NCBI GenBank assembly: GCA_902500995.1
Contig: CABVSR010000003.1
Span: 1-64,000 of the forward strand
From: an uncultured Nitrospira sp.
Lineage (GTDB): Bacteria > Nitrospirota > Nitrospiria > Nitrospirales > Nitrospiraceae
Direction of reading: 5' to 3'
Length of the DNA stretch: 64,000 nucleotides
The notes under the pieces were generated by a model that saw nothing but the letters and a program-made list of their open reading frames with translations, ran no database searches and had not been told where the DNA came from. Made by a program: the position numbers and the translations under genes. Shown in pieces: positions 17,261-26,127 of this stretch; position 1 is the first letter of the stretch, and the number at the start of each line of letters is the position of its first letter.

Positions 17261-17746
17261 TTATCGGGCGGCAGGGGAAGGACTGAGCATATCCAGATCG
17301 CGAATGGCTCGCGCGGCTTGCTCCCGATAGGTTCGTTCGCTGGCGCCGGTGTAGGTATCGATCACGCGTTGATAGGTCGCCCGCGATTGAGCATAGTGTT
17401 TCTTGATCGAGAGATACTGCCCCAGCGCCAGCCAGTTTTGTGCGGCGGTTTCATTGGCCGTGCGGAGGTCCGTCCATTCACGATCGATCTGATTGCTGCC
17501 TGGTTGATTGACACGCCGGGTCACCATTTCTCCCAACTGAGTGGAGAGCTGCTCGATGGCTTCGTTCTCCCGAACGGCGGCGGCGACTCGATCGTGCTTC
17601 AAATGCTCGTAGAACGATTCGACATGCCCTTTAATGACGTCGGTGCGTTTCTCATGAATGTCGTGCGAGCAATGCGGGAGGGAAAGGCAGAGAGCAAGCA
17701 GCAGCAGGCCTTGCCACAGGACACTCGTGCGTGAGCGAATCGCCAT
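17261..17746 (-). CDS. Putative exported helical (TPR-like) lipoprotein
   Basis: A 161-residue protein with a hydrophobic leader ending L-P-H-C (Cys26), a weak lipobox. The mature part is helical. W-L-A-L-G-Q-Y-L-S-I-K-K-H-Y-A-Q-S-R-A-T-Y-Q-R-V-I resembles one TPR-type helix pair. I chose the ATG at 17746 because AAGGAGG then sits five bases upstream; starts at 17749 and 17761 overlap or precede that site. Function is unknown. Confidence 0.65.
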   Translation of the reverse strand: MAIRSRTSVLWQGLLLLALCLSLPHCSHDIHEKRTDVIKGHVESFYEHLKHDRVAAAVRENEAIEQLSTQLGEMVTRRVNQPGSNQIDREWTDLRTANETAAQNWLALGQYLSIKKHYAQSRATYQRVIDTYTGASERTYREQAARAIRDLDMLSPSPAAR

Positions 17747-17837
17747 CATCGCCTCCTTCATGAACCAAATGAGCCCGCCGAGATGGGATGCCGTGATCCT
17801 ACCTGAGCCACAATAGAAAGGCGGGCGGTGACGGGCA

Positions 17838-19805
17838 CTACGATGCGGACTTCAAAAACAGGACCGCCAGGGGAGGCAGGGTTAAGGTGAGCGAATGGGC
17901 CCGGTCGTGGGCAGGCACAGGCTCGGCCGTGACCCCGCCGAGATTTCCCAAACCGCTCCCGCCGTAGATGGAGGCATCGCTATTCAGCAGTTCCTTCCAA
18001 TATCCGCCCTGCGGGACGCCGACTCGATACTGCAGCCTTGGGACCGGAGTGAAATTACAGACAACGGCAATACTCTCCCGGGAAGATCGTCCGTGGCGGA
18101 GCAGGCTGATGATGCCCGCGTCCACATCCTGGCAATCGATCCATTCGAATCCGCGAGGGTCAAAGTCGAATTCGTGCAAGGCCGGTTCGGCGCGATACAG
18201 ATGATTGAGATCAGCGACCCACCGCTGCAAGCCTTGATGCGGCGGATAATGAAGAAGGTTCCAATCGATACTGTCGTCGTGCGCCCATTCCCGCCATTGG
18301 CCGATCTCCCCGCCCATAAAAATCAGCTTCTTTGCCGCCTGGGCATACATATACCCGAACAGCGTGCGGAGGTTCGCGAATTTCTGCCAATCATCGCCGG
18401 GCATTTTCCCCAGGAGTGAACCCTTGCCGTGCACAACCTCGTCGTGGGAGAGCGGGAGTAAAAAATTTTCCTGGAACGCATAGAGCATCCGGAAAGTCAG
18501 GTTGCGGTGGTGATGTTTGCGATACACCGGATCCAATGCCATGTACTGCAGCGTATCGTGCATCCAGCCCATATCCCATTTCATGCCGAATCCCAGCCCG
18601 CCGGCATAGGTCGGACGCGACACGGACGGCCACGAGGTGGACTCCTCCGCGTATGTTTGCACGTCCGGGTGCCGGCGATAGACTTCCTCATTCAGCTGGC
18701 GCAAGAAGGCAATGGCCTCCAGATTCTCCCGGCCGCCATGTTTGTTGGGGACCCATTCCCCTTCCTTGCGAGAATAGTCGAGATACAACATCGAGGCCAC
18801 GGCATCTACCCGCAGTCCGTCGGCATGATATTGCTCCAGCCAGAAAAGCGCGCTGCTGATGAGAAAACTGCGCACTTCGTTGCGGCTGTAATTGAAGACC
18901 GCGGTTCCCCAGTCCGGATGCAGGCCCTGGCGGGGATCGGCATGTTCAAACAGATGGCTGCCGTCGAACCGGCTGAGCCCATGTTCATCAGTCGGGAAAT
19001 GCGAGGGAACCCAGTCGAGGATGACGCCGATCTGATGCTGGTGAAGCTGGTCGATGAGATACATGAGATCTTGCGGCGTACCATAGTTGCCGGAGGGCGC
19101 AAAGTAGCCGGTGGTTTGATAGCCCCAGGAGCCAAAAAACGGATGGTCCATGAGAGGGAGAAACTCTACATGTGTGAATCCCAACCGCTGCACATACTCG
19201 ATCAGTTTCGGCGCGGCTTCGCGATAACTGAGGGAGCGATGGCCTTCGCCGGGCACTCGCATCCACGAGCCGAGATGCACTTCGTACACACTGATCGGGG
19301 CCTGAAGGGCATTGTGCCGGGCGCGGGTCTGCATCCAGTGGTCGTCCTGCCACGAATAATTCAGATCCCAGACCACGGAGGCGGACTTCGGCGGAATTTC
19401 ATTCAAGCGGGCAAAGGGGTCGGTTTTGATGAGCACGGCCCCATGGTTTCGGGATCGAATATGAAACTTATAGAGCGCGCCGATTCCTACGCCGGGAACA
19501 AACCCTTCCCAAATGCCGGATGAGTGGCAAGGGCGAAGCAGATGGCGAGTCTGATCCCAATGGTTGAACGTGCCGAATACGGAGACCTGTTCCGCTTCCG
19601 GCGCCCACACCGCGAAATAGGTGCCTTCAACCCCCTGAACGGTCGTAGGATGCGCACCCAGTTTGTCATACAGATGAAAGTGTGTGCCTTCGTTGAAGAG
19701 GTACAGATCTTCCAATGAAAGGAGGCTACCGGCCTGCACCGAAAGTGCCGAGGCGGGCGCCACATCCAGGGATTCGCCCGGAGCCGAATTCTGAAAATGA
19801 TCCAT
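17838..19805 (-). CDS. glgB: 1,4-alpha-glucan branching enzyme
   Basis: The 655-residue product is a GH13 glycogen branching enzyme that makes alpha-1,6 branches in glycogen. An N-terminal CBM48 domain ([20 protein letters not shown]) is followed by the (beta/alpha)8 barrel and a C-terminal beta domain. The catalytic nucleophile is D334 in G-L-R-V-D-A-V-A and the acid/base is E387 in Y-A-E-E-S-T-S-W-P. The H-D-E-V-V-H-G-K-G motif is also present. I preferred the ATG at 19805 over an upstream TTG at 19841. No other glycogen gene is adjacent. Confidence 0.97.
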   Translation of the reverse strand: MDHFQNSAPGESLDVAPASALSVQAGSLLSLEDLYLFNEGTHFHLYDKLGAHPTTVQGVEGTYFAVWAPEAEQVSVFGTFNHWDQTRHLLRPCHSSGIWEGFVPGVGIGALYKFHIRSRNHGAVLIKTDPFARLNEIPPKSASVVWDLNYSWQDDHWMQTRARHNALQAPISVYEVHLGSWMRVPGEGHRSLSYREAAPKLIEYVQRLGFTHVEFLPLMDHPFFGSWGYQTTGYFAPSGNYGTPQDLMYLIDQLHQHQIGVILDWVPSHFPTDEHGLSRFDGSHLFEHADPRQGLHPDWGTAVFNYSRNEVRSFLISSALFWLEQYHADGLRVDAVASMLYLDYSRKEGEWVPNKHGGRENLEAIAFLRQLNEEVYRRHPDVQTYAEESTSWPSVSRPTYAGGLGFGMKWDMGWMHDTLQYMALDPVYRKHHHRNLTFRMLYAFQENFLLPLSHDEVVHGKGSLLGKMPGDDWQKFANLRTLFGYMYAQAAKKLIFMGGEIGQWREWAHDDSIDWNLLHYPPHQGLQRWVADLNHLYRAEPALHEFDFDPRGFEWIDCQDVDAGIISLLRHGRSSRESIAVVCNFTPVPRLQYRVGVPQGGYWKELLNSDASIYGGSGLGNLGGVTAEPVPAHDRAHSLTLTLPPLAVLFLKSAS

Positions 19806-19907
19806 AGGCGCAGAGTACTGTGGTTCGGGGCGGGGCGTCAATCGGCGCGTTATTCGGCTGGAAGGGTGGGATGGTGGCGACGTTCACGAGGATCTTGGTT
19901 CAGACTA

Positions 19908-19937
19908 GTGACACCTCTCGATCAAGTATGGTATGAA
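19908..19937 (+). promoter_or_regulatory. Possible promoter of tRNA-Glu
   Basis: GTGACA (19908-19913) and TATGAA (19932-19937) are separated by 18 bases. This would place the start of transcription about 20 bases before the tRNA. The matches are partial. Confidence 0.3.
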
Positions 19938-19964
19938 TCATCCCGCCGATACGGATCTTTCTTC

Positions 19965-20042
19965 GTCCCCATCGTCTAGCCTGGCCTAGGACATTGCCCT
20001 TTCAAGGCAGTAACACGGGTTCAAATCCCGTTGGGGACACCA
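19965..20042 (+). tRNA. tRNA-Glu (anticodon TTC)
   Basis: A 7-bp acceptor stem (GTCCCCA with TGGGGAC, 20032-20038) encloses a complete cloverleaf. The anticodon stem is 19994-19998 with 20006-20010, and its loop carries TTC at 20001-20003. The T arm contains GGTTCAAATCC. The discriminator A and an encoded CCA end the gene (20040-20042). It lies between the divergently oriented glgB and lipocalin genes, with no sign of an integrated element next to it. Confidence 0.95.
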
Positions 20043-20167
20043 CACTTCTCCCTACTTTATTTGCCTCGCCTCGGCCCCGGAAGCTGGTTTGGCTTCGAAT
20101 CTGCACCCGTTCCATGCTCCTGCTTGACCATGGCATCCTCGCGGCTCGACAAGGTGGAATACGACCT

Positions 20168-20794
20168 TCACGGGGCAGAGGTGTGGGAAAGAGGCACATG
20201 ATTCCTGCCTTTTTCAGATGCCGCTGATCGCCGCGTACGAATGAGATCTGAAACAGCAAAACCGAGTTGCGTGGCCTGCTGAACCAGCCCTTGGTAGGTA
20301 GCCTCGTCGAGTTGGCGCGAGCGCGACAGGATCCAGAGATATCGGCGATCAGCTGTGCCCACCATTGCGGTTTGGTACTCAGGGTCAAGCGCGAGAATCC
20401 AATAGTTGCCTTCGCGTGACGAGCCCAAAAGCCGCGCAAAGAAATTGTCAAAGACCACTCTCAGGCGGGCATTCGTGCTCCGATCCACCACTGTGGCCAC
20501 ACCTCTGACTTCGTCACGCTCTCCGGTATCGGTGATGCATTCGTTGTGGACTCCGATGGCGCCATCAGCACGTACTGTGTAGGTGGCTTTCGAGTCTACA
20601 CAGTGGCGTTGAAACCACATCGGCAAGCGCGCGATTTCGTGCCAGGTTCCGGCGTATCGTGCCAGATCGACTGAAGGCACCGTTGCCAAGGTGTTCGTGG
20701 AACTCGCTCCCGCACAGGCGGATAAGGCCAGGCACAATGAAGCGACGGTAGAGAGCGTCCGTAATCTGGTCGGACGATTGACGACTCTTCGCAT
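20168..20794 (-). CDS. Lipocalin-family outer-membrane lipoprotein (Blc-like)
   Basis: A 208-residue lipoprotein with the signal ending A-L-S-A-C (Cys27). The lipocalin G-x-W motif appears in Y-A-G-T-W-H-E-I-A-R-L-P, as in E. coli Blc. The second conserved region is Y-W-I-L-A-L-D-P-E-Y-Q-T-A-M-V-G, and the third is Y-L-W-I-L-S-R. Blc-type proteins bind fatty acids or lysophospholipids in the outer membrane under envelope stress. The ATG at 20794, behind ACGAGG, is chosen over a TTG at 20815. The C-terminal 25 residues are basic and lie outside the fold. Confidence 0.9.
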   Translation of the reverse strand: MRRVVNRPTRLRTLSTVASLCLALSACAGASSTNTLATVPSVDLARYAGTWHEIARLPMWFQRHCVDSKATYTVRADGAIGVHNECITDTGERDEVRGVATVVDRSTNARLRVVFDNFFARLLGSSREGNYWILALDPEYQTAMVGTADRRYLWILSRSRQLDEATYQGLVQQATQLGFAVSDLIRTRRSAASEKGRNHVPLSHTSAP

Positions 20795-21167
20795 CGTAGC
20801 CTCGTAGTACCTCAACGATTCTCAGTCTACACCGCTCGGACATCGGGAGAGAAGGCTGGACAGGCGCTGAACTTTGTGACGAAGGAGCCGGAGGGGCCTC
20901 TCAGCCTGCGTGTTCGTGAGCGCAACGTCATCGCTCAGAAGTTCTCATCTGCGCCTCTTCGTGCTGTGGCTTGGTGCCGATCCCGTCTGTTCATCCTAGC
21001 AATGAAGTCTCGTGGACTACGTATATGCGTGGCCTACCAAAGTTTTCGTCAGCGCCCACCCTCCGGGGAATGGTCCACTCACCGACCTTGACATACCATC
21101 GCCCCTGTTCGGCGGGTCGAGCAATCCCATTCGATGTCCCCGTCACTTGTCTAAAAGGAGGAAACGC
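20795..21167. other. Intergenic region between divergent genes
   Basis: This 373-base stretch separates the minus-strand lipocalin from the plus-strand secretion operon and should hold both promoters. A perfect TTGACA sits at 21088-21093, but no acceptable -10 box follows at 16-18 bases. No gene is convincing. Confidence 0.45.
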
Positions 21168-21503
21168 ATGGCCGTGGGCAGCAATTCCAAACAGCATGAT
21201 GATAGGTCAGTCACGGTAAATGTTCGTCTGAAGTCCACCGGGGAGTCCCATCAGCCGACTCTGGCCAACTATTCCAATGTCAGCCTCGCACTGGGGTTGG
21301 CATACGTTGATTTTGGGTTTCTTGAACCGGGATTGCTTGGTGCAGTCGCTCAGCGGGCACAGAAAGGTGAAGCGGTTCCAAAACAGCTTGAGGGCACCAG
21401 AGCCGTTCGAGTGGCCTTACCGTTTGATGCAATGATCCGTTTGCACCGGCAGCTTCAGCAGATGGTCGCCGGTCTTCAACCCTCCAAATCGAACCTGTCT
21501 TAA
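21168..21503 (+). CDS. DUF3467-like small protein, first gene of the RTX secretion operon
   Basis: The 111-residue product includes Y-S-N-V-S-L-A-L-G-L-A-Y-V-D-F-G-F-L-E-P near the middle and V-R-V-A-L-P-F-D-A-M-I-R-L-H-R-Q-L-Q-Q-M at the end. This layout recalls DUF3467: an 'N-x-x-x-V-x-x-x' strand, then a 'V-x-x-x-P-x-x-A-x-x-L' helix. No signal peptide is present, so it acts in the cytoplasm. A strong AAAAGGAGG precedes the ATG at 21168. The exporter gene starts 21 bases downstream. Its place at the head of the operon suggests a role in RTX substrate handling or regulation, but that is inference. Confidence 0.7.
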   Translation: MAVGSNSKQHDDRSVTVNVRLKSTGESHQPTLANYSNVSLALGLAYVDFGFLEPGLLGAVAQRAQKGEAVPKQLEGTRAVRVALPFDAMIRLHRQLQQMVAGLQPSKSNLS

Positions 21504-21524
21504 ATTACCAGTTGCCTTACCATC

Positions 21525-23687
21525 ATGGATGTTCTGACTCCCCATCTCGATTCTTGTTCAACGACGACCCCTGTGCCGGATACCGGGTTATTAAGCTTGC
21601 TCTTGATCGCACGGTTCCATGATGTGCCTATGGACGGCGGCCAGATTCGGCATCAATTCGGCCAGTCTGGCCACGCGTTGACGGCCAATGCGCTAGTGCG
21701 CGCTGCGAAACATATCGGTCTCAAGGCTGGTTTTGTGACCACCTCGTGGGATGAATTGGCGGCGATGCCCCTTCCGGCGATCGCCCAACGCACCGATGGA
21801 AGCTACTTTCTTGTAGCGAAGGTGCAGGGCGCGAAGGTGCTGCTTCAGGATCCGCTGCAAGAGCGGCCGTATATTCTTTCGAAGGAGGATTTTCTCGCGA
21901 TCTGGAGCGGAAGTCTGCTGCTCTGTACCAAGCGCGCAGGCTTACGAGTAGAGGATCTCGCCTTCAATGTCGCTTGGTTTGTTCCCGCTGTGCTCAAGTA
22001 CAAGCGCTTGCTGGGCGAGGTCGTATTGGCTTCGTTTTTTCTTCAGCTGTTTGCACTGCTGACTCCGCTCTTTACGCAAGTGGTCATCGACAAAGTGCTG
22101 GTGCACAAAGGATTCACGACGCTGCACGTGATGGCCGTTGGCATGTTGGCGCTGGCGGTGTTCGATGTATTGCTCGGCGGGCTGCGCACCTACCTGTTCG
22201 CGCACACCACGAATCGGATCGATGTGGGACTGGGAGCGAAACTCTTCCGTCACCTCCTCGCGCTGCCGTTGGCCTACTTCGAAGCTCGACGGGTCGGCGA
22301 TACGGTGGCACGGGTGCGCGAACTCGAACACATCCGCCAGTTTCTCACCAGTAATGCTGTGACGGTCGTGTTGGACGCGGTGTTTACCGTCGTGTTTCTA
22401 GGCGTGATGTGGATCTATAGTTCCACTCTCACCCTGGTCGTGATGGCCTCGTTGCCGCTGTACGCTCTCCTCTCGGTGCTCATCACGCCGACCATCCGCG
22501 CTCGGCTCCATGAAAAATTCAACCGCGGTGCGGAGAACCAATCGTTTCTGGTCGAGGCAGTCAGCGGAATTCAAACCGTAAAGGCGCTCGCGGTTGAGCC
22601 ACCGCTGCAGCGTCGCTGGGATGAACAATTGGCCGGGTACGTCCGAGCGAGTTTCCGTGCCACCAGCCTCATCACGGTTGCCGGCCAAGTGGCAACGCTG
22701 ATTCAAAAATGTACGACCATTGCCATCATGTGGGTGGGCGCCTACCAAGTCATCGACGGCGCGCTGAGCATTGGGGAGTTGATCGCGTTCAACATGCTCT
22801 CGGGCCAAGTCACGGGCCCCCTCTTGCGCATGGTGAACCTCTGGCAGGAGTTTCAACAAGCTGGGATCTCGATTGAACGGCTTGGGGATGTGCTGAACAC
22901 CAAACCGGAACCGTCCTACAATCCCAACCGCACGACTCTACCGCAGATTGCCGGACAGATTATGTTCGATGACGTGGCGTTTCGATATCGTGCCGATGGC
23001 CCCTTAGTGCTGCAACATGTCTGCCTCACGCTGTATCCGGGGCAGATCGTCGGCGTGATCGGGCGCTCTGGATCAGGGAAAAGCACGATTGCCAAATTGA
23101 TGCAAAGGCTCTATGTGCCGGAGCGCGGCCGCGTGTTGGTGGACGGCGTTGACCTCGCGCAGATCGATCCCGCCTGGTTGCGGCGTCAAGTCGGGGTTGT
23201 GCTGCAAGAGAACTTTCTCTTCAACCGGTCGGTGCGGGACAACATTGCGCTGACTGACCCAGGGCTTTCTATGGATCGTGTGATGCATGCCGCTAAACTC
23301 GCCGGCGCCCATGAGTTCATTCTTGAACTCCCTGAGGGCTACGACACGATAGTCGGAGAGCATGGCTGCGCGCTGTCCGGCGGGCAGCGTCAGCGTATCG
23401 CTATCGCACGCGCATTAGTGGCCAACCCTCGTATTCTCATCTTCGACGAAGCGACCAGCGCCTTAGACTACGAGTCCGAAGCGATCATCCAGCGAAACAT
23501 GGCTCAAATTTGCAAAGGGCGTACAGTGATCATCATTGCCCACCGGCTCAGCACGGTTCGGCCGGCTCACAGAATCTATGTCATGGACCGAGGGCAACTG
23601 ATTGAGCAAGGCACGCATGATGAATTACTTACACGTAACGGGATGTATTCACGACTACATCAACATCAGGAAGGGCGCGCAGCATAA
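21525..23687 (+). CDS. Type I secretion ABC transporter, permease and ATPase (HlyB-type)
   Basis: The 720-residue protein has the three-part HlyB layout. An N-terminal C39-peptidase-like domain (about residues 15-135) opens D-T-G-L-L-S-L-L-L-I-A-R-F-H-D-V. It lacks the catalytic Cys, as in the non-cleaving CLD of HlyB that docks RTX substrates. Six membrane helices follow (about 160-430), then an ATPase domain. That domain has Walker A G513-R-S-G-S-G-K-S-T, signature L-S-G-G-Q-R-Q-R and Walker B I-L-I-F-D-E-A-T-S. It would export the RTX protein encoded four genes downstream. The stop overlaps the next start by one base. Confidence 0.96.
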   Translation: MDVLTPHLDSCSTTTPVPDTGLLSLLLIARFHDVPMDGGQIRHQFGQSGHALTANALVRAAKHIGLKAGFVTTSWDELAAMPLPAIAQRTDGSYFLVAKVQGAKVLLQDPLQERPYILSKEDFLAIWSGSLLLCTKRAGLRVEDLAFNVAWFVPAVLKYKRLLGEVVLASFFLQLFALLTPLFTQVVIDKVLVHKGFTTLHVMAVGMLALAVFDVLLGGLRTYLFAHTTNRIDVGLGAKLFRHLLALPLAYFEARRVGDTVARVRELEHIRQFLTSNAVTVVLDAVFTVVFLGVMWIYSSTLTLVVMASLPLYALLSVLITPTIRARLHEKFNRGAENQSFLVEAVSGIQTVKALAVEPPLQRRWDEQLAGYVRASFRATSLITVAGQVATLIQKCTTIAIMWVGAYQVIDGALSIGELIAFNMLSGQVTGPLLRMVNLWQEFQQAGISIERLGDVLNTKPEPSYNPNRTTLPQIAGQIMFDDVAFRYRADGPLVLQHVCLTLYPGQIVGVIGRSGSGKSTIAKLMQRLYVPERGRVLVDGVDLAQIDPAWLRRQVGVVLQENFLFNRSVRDNIALTDPGLSMDRVMHAAKLAGAHEFILELPEGYDTIVGEHGCALSGGQRQRIAIARALVANPRILIFDEATSALDYESEAIIQRNMAQICKGRTVIIIAHRLSTVRPAHRIYVMDRGQLIEQGTHDELLTRNGMYSRLHQHQEGRAA

Positions 23688-25081
23688 TGGTGGATACCCT
23701 TCAACGAAAACTCTCAGGATGGCGAACGGGAAGCCGCGTTAATAGGCCTCAACCACCTCGAGCCGAACCCCACGGACAAGCGCTCGAATTTCTTCCAGCG
23801 GTCCTTGAAATTCAGCTTGCACCGCCATCGCCGATCGGCCGCGCAATCCTGTGGACGATCATGTTGATGTTTGTCTCGGCTGTGTCATGGGCCTCGCTGA
23901 GTCAGATCGATATCGTAGCGGTGGCGCCGGGGAAAATTATACCCAGCGGCCATTCCAAAACCATCCAGCCGTTCGAGACCGGCGTAATCGCCGCCATTCA
24001 CGTCCAAGACGGTCAAGCAGTCAGACGGGGTGACGTGCTCATTGAGCTGGACGCCACGCAGAACGGCGCCGATCGTGATCGGGCCTCGAGCGAGTATCGA
24101 GCTGCGTTGGTTGAGGCGGCTCGCTTGCGCGCATTGATTGGCGGGCAGGGTACGTTCACTGCCCCCAGCGATGCCGATCCAGCATTCGTCTTGCTGCAAC
24201 AACAACTTCTGCGGGATCAAACCGCGGAATACTCGGCGCGGGTCGATGCCGCGCGACATCTGATCAATCAGCGTCAAGCGGCTGTGGATGCGACGAAAGA
24301 CAATCTGCGGCGCCTTGAAGCCACAGTTCCGATGGAAAATGAGCGGGCCGCGGCCTACCGGGCGCTACTTGCACAGCAGTATGTGTCGAAGATGGATTAC
24401 CTCCAATTCGAGCAACAACGCGTCGATAGGGCGCAGGAATGGGCTGGACAGAAGAGCAAGTTGCGCCAGGATCAAGCGGCACTGGCCGAAGCAGAGCAGA
24501 ACTACCAGGTTCTCATCTCGGAATTTCAACAGAACAAGCAAGCGGAGCTTTCAACCATCGAGATGAAAGCCGCGTCGCTCATTCAGGAGATTCGCAAAGC
24601 CGGCCAGAAAACGGACCTTCAGAAACTCGTCTCTCCGATCGACGGCGTCGTCCAACAGTTGGCGGTCCACACCGTGGGCGGAGTGGTGACGCCCGCTCAA
24701 CCGCTGCTGATGGTCGTGCCTCAGGATCACCCGGTTGAAGTCGAGGCACAACTTGAGAATAAAGACATCGGATTTGTGAGGGAAGGGCAAGCTGTAGAAC
24801 TGAAGATCGAAACCTTTCCGTTTACCCTGTACGGAACGATTCCGGGAAAGGTGTTGACCGTCTCAGACGATGCGGTACCGTTAGACAAGGAGAAGAATGC
24901 TTTGGTCTACACGAGCCGAGTGAGCATGGATCGTATCTCGATGCAGGTCGAAGGAAAGCAGATTCGGCTCGCACCCGGCATGGCGGTTACGGTCGAGATC
25001 AAGACCGGGCAACGACGGGTGATTCAGTATGTGCTGAGTCCCTTGTTGAAATCGGCGAAGGAAGGACTGCGGGAGCGGTAG
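23687..25081 (+). CDS. Type I secretion periplasmic adaptor (HlyD-type)
   Basis: A 464-residue membrane fusion protein. Its short cytoplasmic N-terminus precedes a single membrane helix (about residues 48-68). Then come a lipoyl-like half (V-A-P-G-K-I-I-P-S-G-H-S-K-T-I-Q-P), a long coiled-coil hairpin (about 115-300) and the second lipoyl half (L-V-S-P-I-D-G-V-V-Q-Q-L). The tail has the HlyD-family strand G-M-A-V-T-V-E-I-K-T-G-Q-R-R-V. It bridges the ABC exporter and an outer-membrane channel not encoded in this operon. The start overlaps the exporter stop as TAATG. Confidence 0.95.
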   Translation: MVDTLQRKLSGWRTGSRVNRPQPPRAEPHGQALEFLPAVLEIQLAPPSPIGRAILWTIMLMFVSAVSWASLSQIDIVAVAPGKIIPSGHSKTIQPFETGVIAAIHVQDGQAVRRGDVLIELDATQNGADRDRASSEYRAALVEAARLRALIGGQGTFTAPSDADPAFVLLQQQLLRDQTAEYSARVDAARHLINQRQAAVDATKDNLRRLEATVPMENERAAAYRALLAQQYVSKMDYLQFEQQRVDRAQEWAGQKSKLRQDQAALAEAEQNYQVLISEFQQNKQAELSTIEMKAASLIQEIRKAGQKTDLQKLVSPIDGVVQQLAVHTVGGVVTPAQPLLMVVPQDHPVEVEAQLENKDIGFVREGQAVELKIETFPFTLYGTIPGKVLTVSDDAVPLDKEKNALVYTSRVSMDRISMQVEGKQIRLAPGMAVTVEIKTGQRRVIQYVLSPLLKSAKEGLRER

Positions 25082-25125
25082 CAGCATCAGGATTGCGCAA
25101 TGAACCTTCAGGAAGAAGGATCTTT

Positions 25126-26127
25126 ATGAAACACAACACAAGACTGCCTAGGCTGCTGGTTCTTGCCGGTCTTGTCTCGCTGACCATGACAAGTCTTGGT
25201 TCCGCGGGCCTATTTGAAAAGGAGGAGACTGTTGGTGAGCGATTCCGGAAAGCCATCGAGAAGATTCGACAGAGCTGCGAAGGCCGGACGTTGGCCAGGG
25301 GAGAAATGTGCGGAGAGGTAGCCAAGCTCAAACCAGCAGACCCCCTGGCGACCGAAGAGGGGCGCTTCGCACACTCGCTCAAAATTCCCAACCCCGTGCC
25401 AAAAGACAGCGGGTATAAACCGGGGATGACCTCGGAACAATATTTCAATCATCTGTGCAAGACAGAAGCAGGGGAGTTCATCTACAAGACCGCGGAAAAT
25501 GTGGAAGGCATTTTTATGATGCGGCCAAGAAAAGCGGCCACAGATTGGGATCTGGAGCATCTATATGCGCTGGAGGATCCGTATGGATACATGGACGCAG
25601 AGGCCCACGATCCAGAATTTCTTTTCGTTGGTCCGGTACGATATCGATTTTTTGAGCAGGCTATAGCTCACGATAAAAAGTCTAGTTGGAGTGGGCAATT
25701 CCTAAATCCGTCATACTTTGTGCCACCTTCCTCGGATGCTCAGTATGAGAGGTATCTAGGATCTGACGGACGAAATCCTCAGTCCATGATCAAACAATAC
25801 GCAACGAAACGGAGCACGAGATATGGGTACACGTGGCGCGGTATTGTCAGGCCTCACGATCGAGAAATGGGAATAGCTGGTGGGGAACTAATAGTTCTCA
25901 ACGTGGACACTCAAGAGATCCTCGGCGTACGACGCGGATACATTCGGACGGGCAACGTTCGTAACAATTCCACGGGTGTATGGTGGCTTACGGGACAAGC
26001 TTGTCCGAACTATGATTACAGGGGACGTCGCAGTAGGGATTTTGATTTTTCTTACTGGTTTATTGGGAAAGTCGTTAAGCCCGTTAACTACGAGATGAGC
26101 TTCAAGGAGTTGATGAATGCCAAGTAA
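25126..26127 (+). CDS. Exported protein of unknown function, coupled to the RTX gene
   Basis: The 333-residue product has a signal peptide (about residues 1-27, ending at G-S-A). A soluble mature region follows that I do not recognise. It contains four widely spaced cysteines that could form disulfides, and segments such as Y-F-N-H-L-C-K-T-E-A-G-E-F-I-Y-K-T and W-D-L-E-H-L-Y-A-L-E-D-P. I see no active-site signature. Its 3' end overlaps the RTX gene by 11 bases and it lies inside the secretion operon, so the two are probably translated together. It could be a partner, periplasmic chaperone or inhibitor of the RTX protein. The start at 25126 follows AAGAAGGA. Confidence 0.8.
   Translation: MKHNTRLPRLLVLAGLVSLTMTSLGSAGLFEKEETVGERFRKAIEKIRQSCEGRTLARGEMCGEVAKLKPADPLATEEGRFAHSLKIPNPVPKDSGYKPGMTSEQYFNHLCKTEAGEFIYKTAENVEGIFMMRPRKAATDWDLEHLYALEDPYGYMDAEAHDPEFLFVGPVRYRFFEQAIAHDKKSSWSGQFLNPSYFVPPSSDAQYERYLGSDGRNPQSMIKQYATKRSTRYGYTWRGIVRPHDREMGIAGGELIVLNVDTQEILGVRRGYIRTGNVRNNSTGVWWLTGQACPNYDYRGRRSRDFDFSYWFIGKVVKPVNYEMSFKELMNAK

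Noticed and set aside
17772-17826. GCCCGCC and GGCGGGC as a possible terminator between glgB and the lipoprotein gene
   Set aside because: The 41-base loop is too long and there is no T-tract.
18507-19523. A 338-codon plus-strand frame inside glgB
   Set aside because: It is the antisense of a clear branching-enzyme gene with intact catalytic motifs.
21088-21116. Perfect TTGACA upstream of the secretion operon
   Set aside because: No acceptable -10 hexamer at 16-18 bases.
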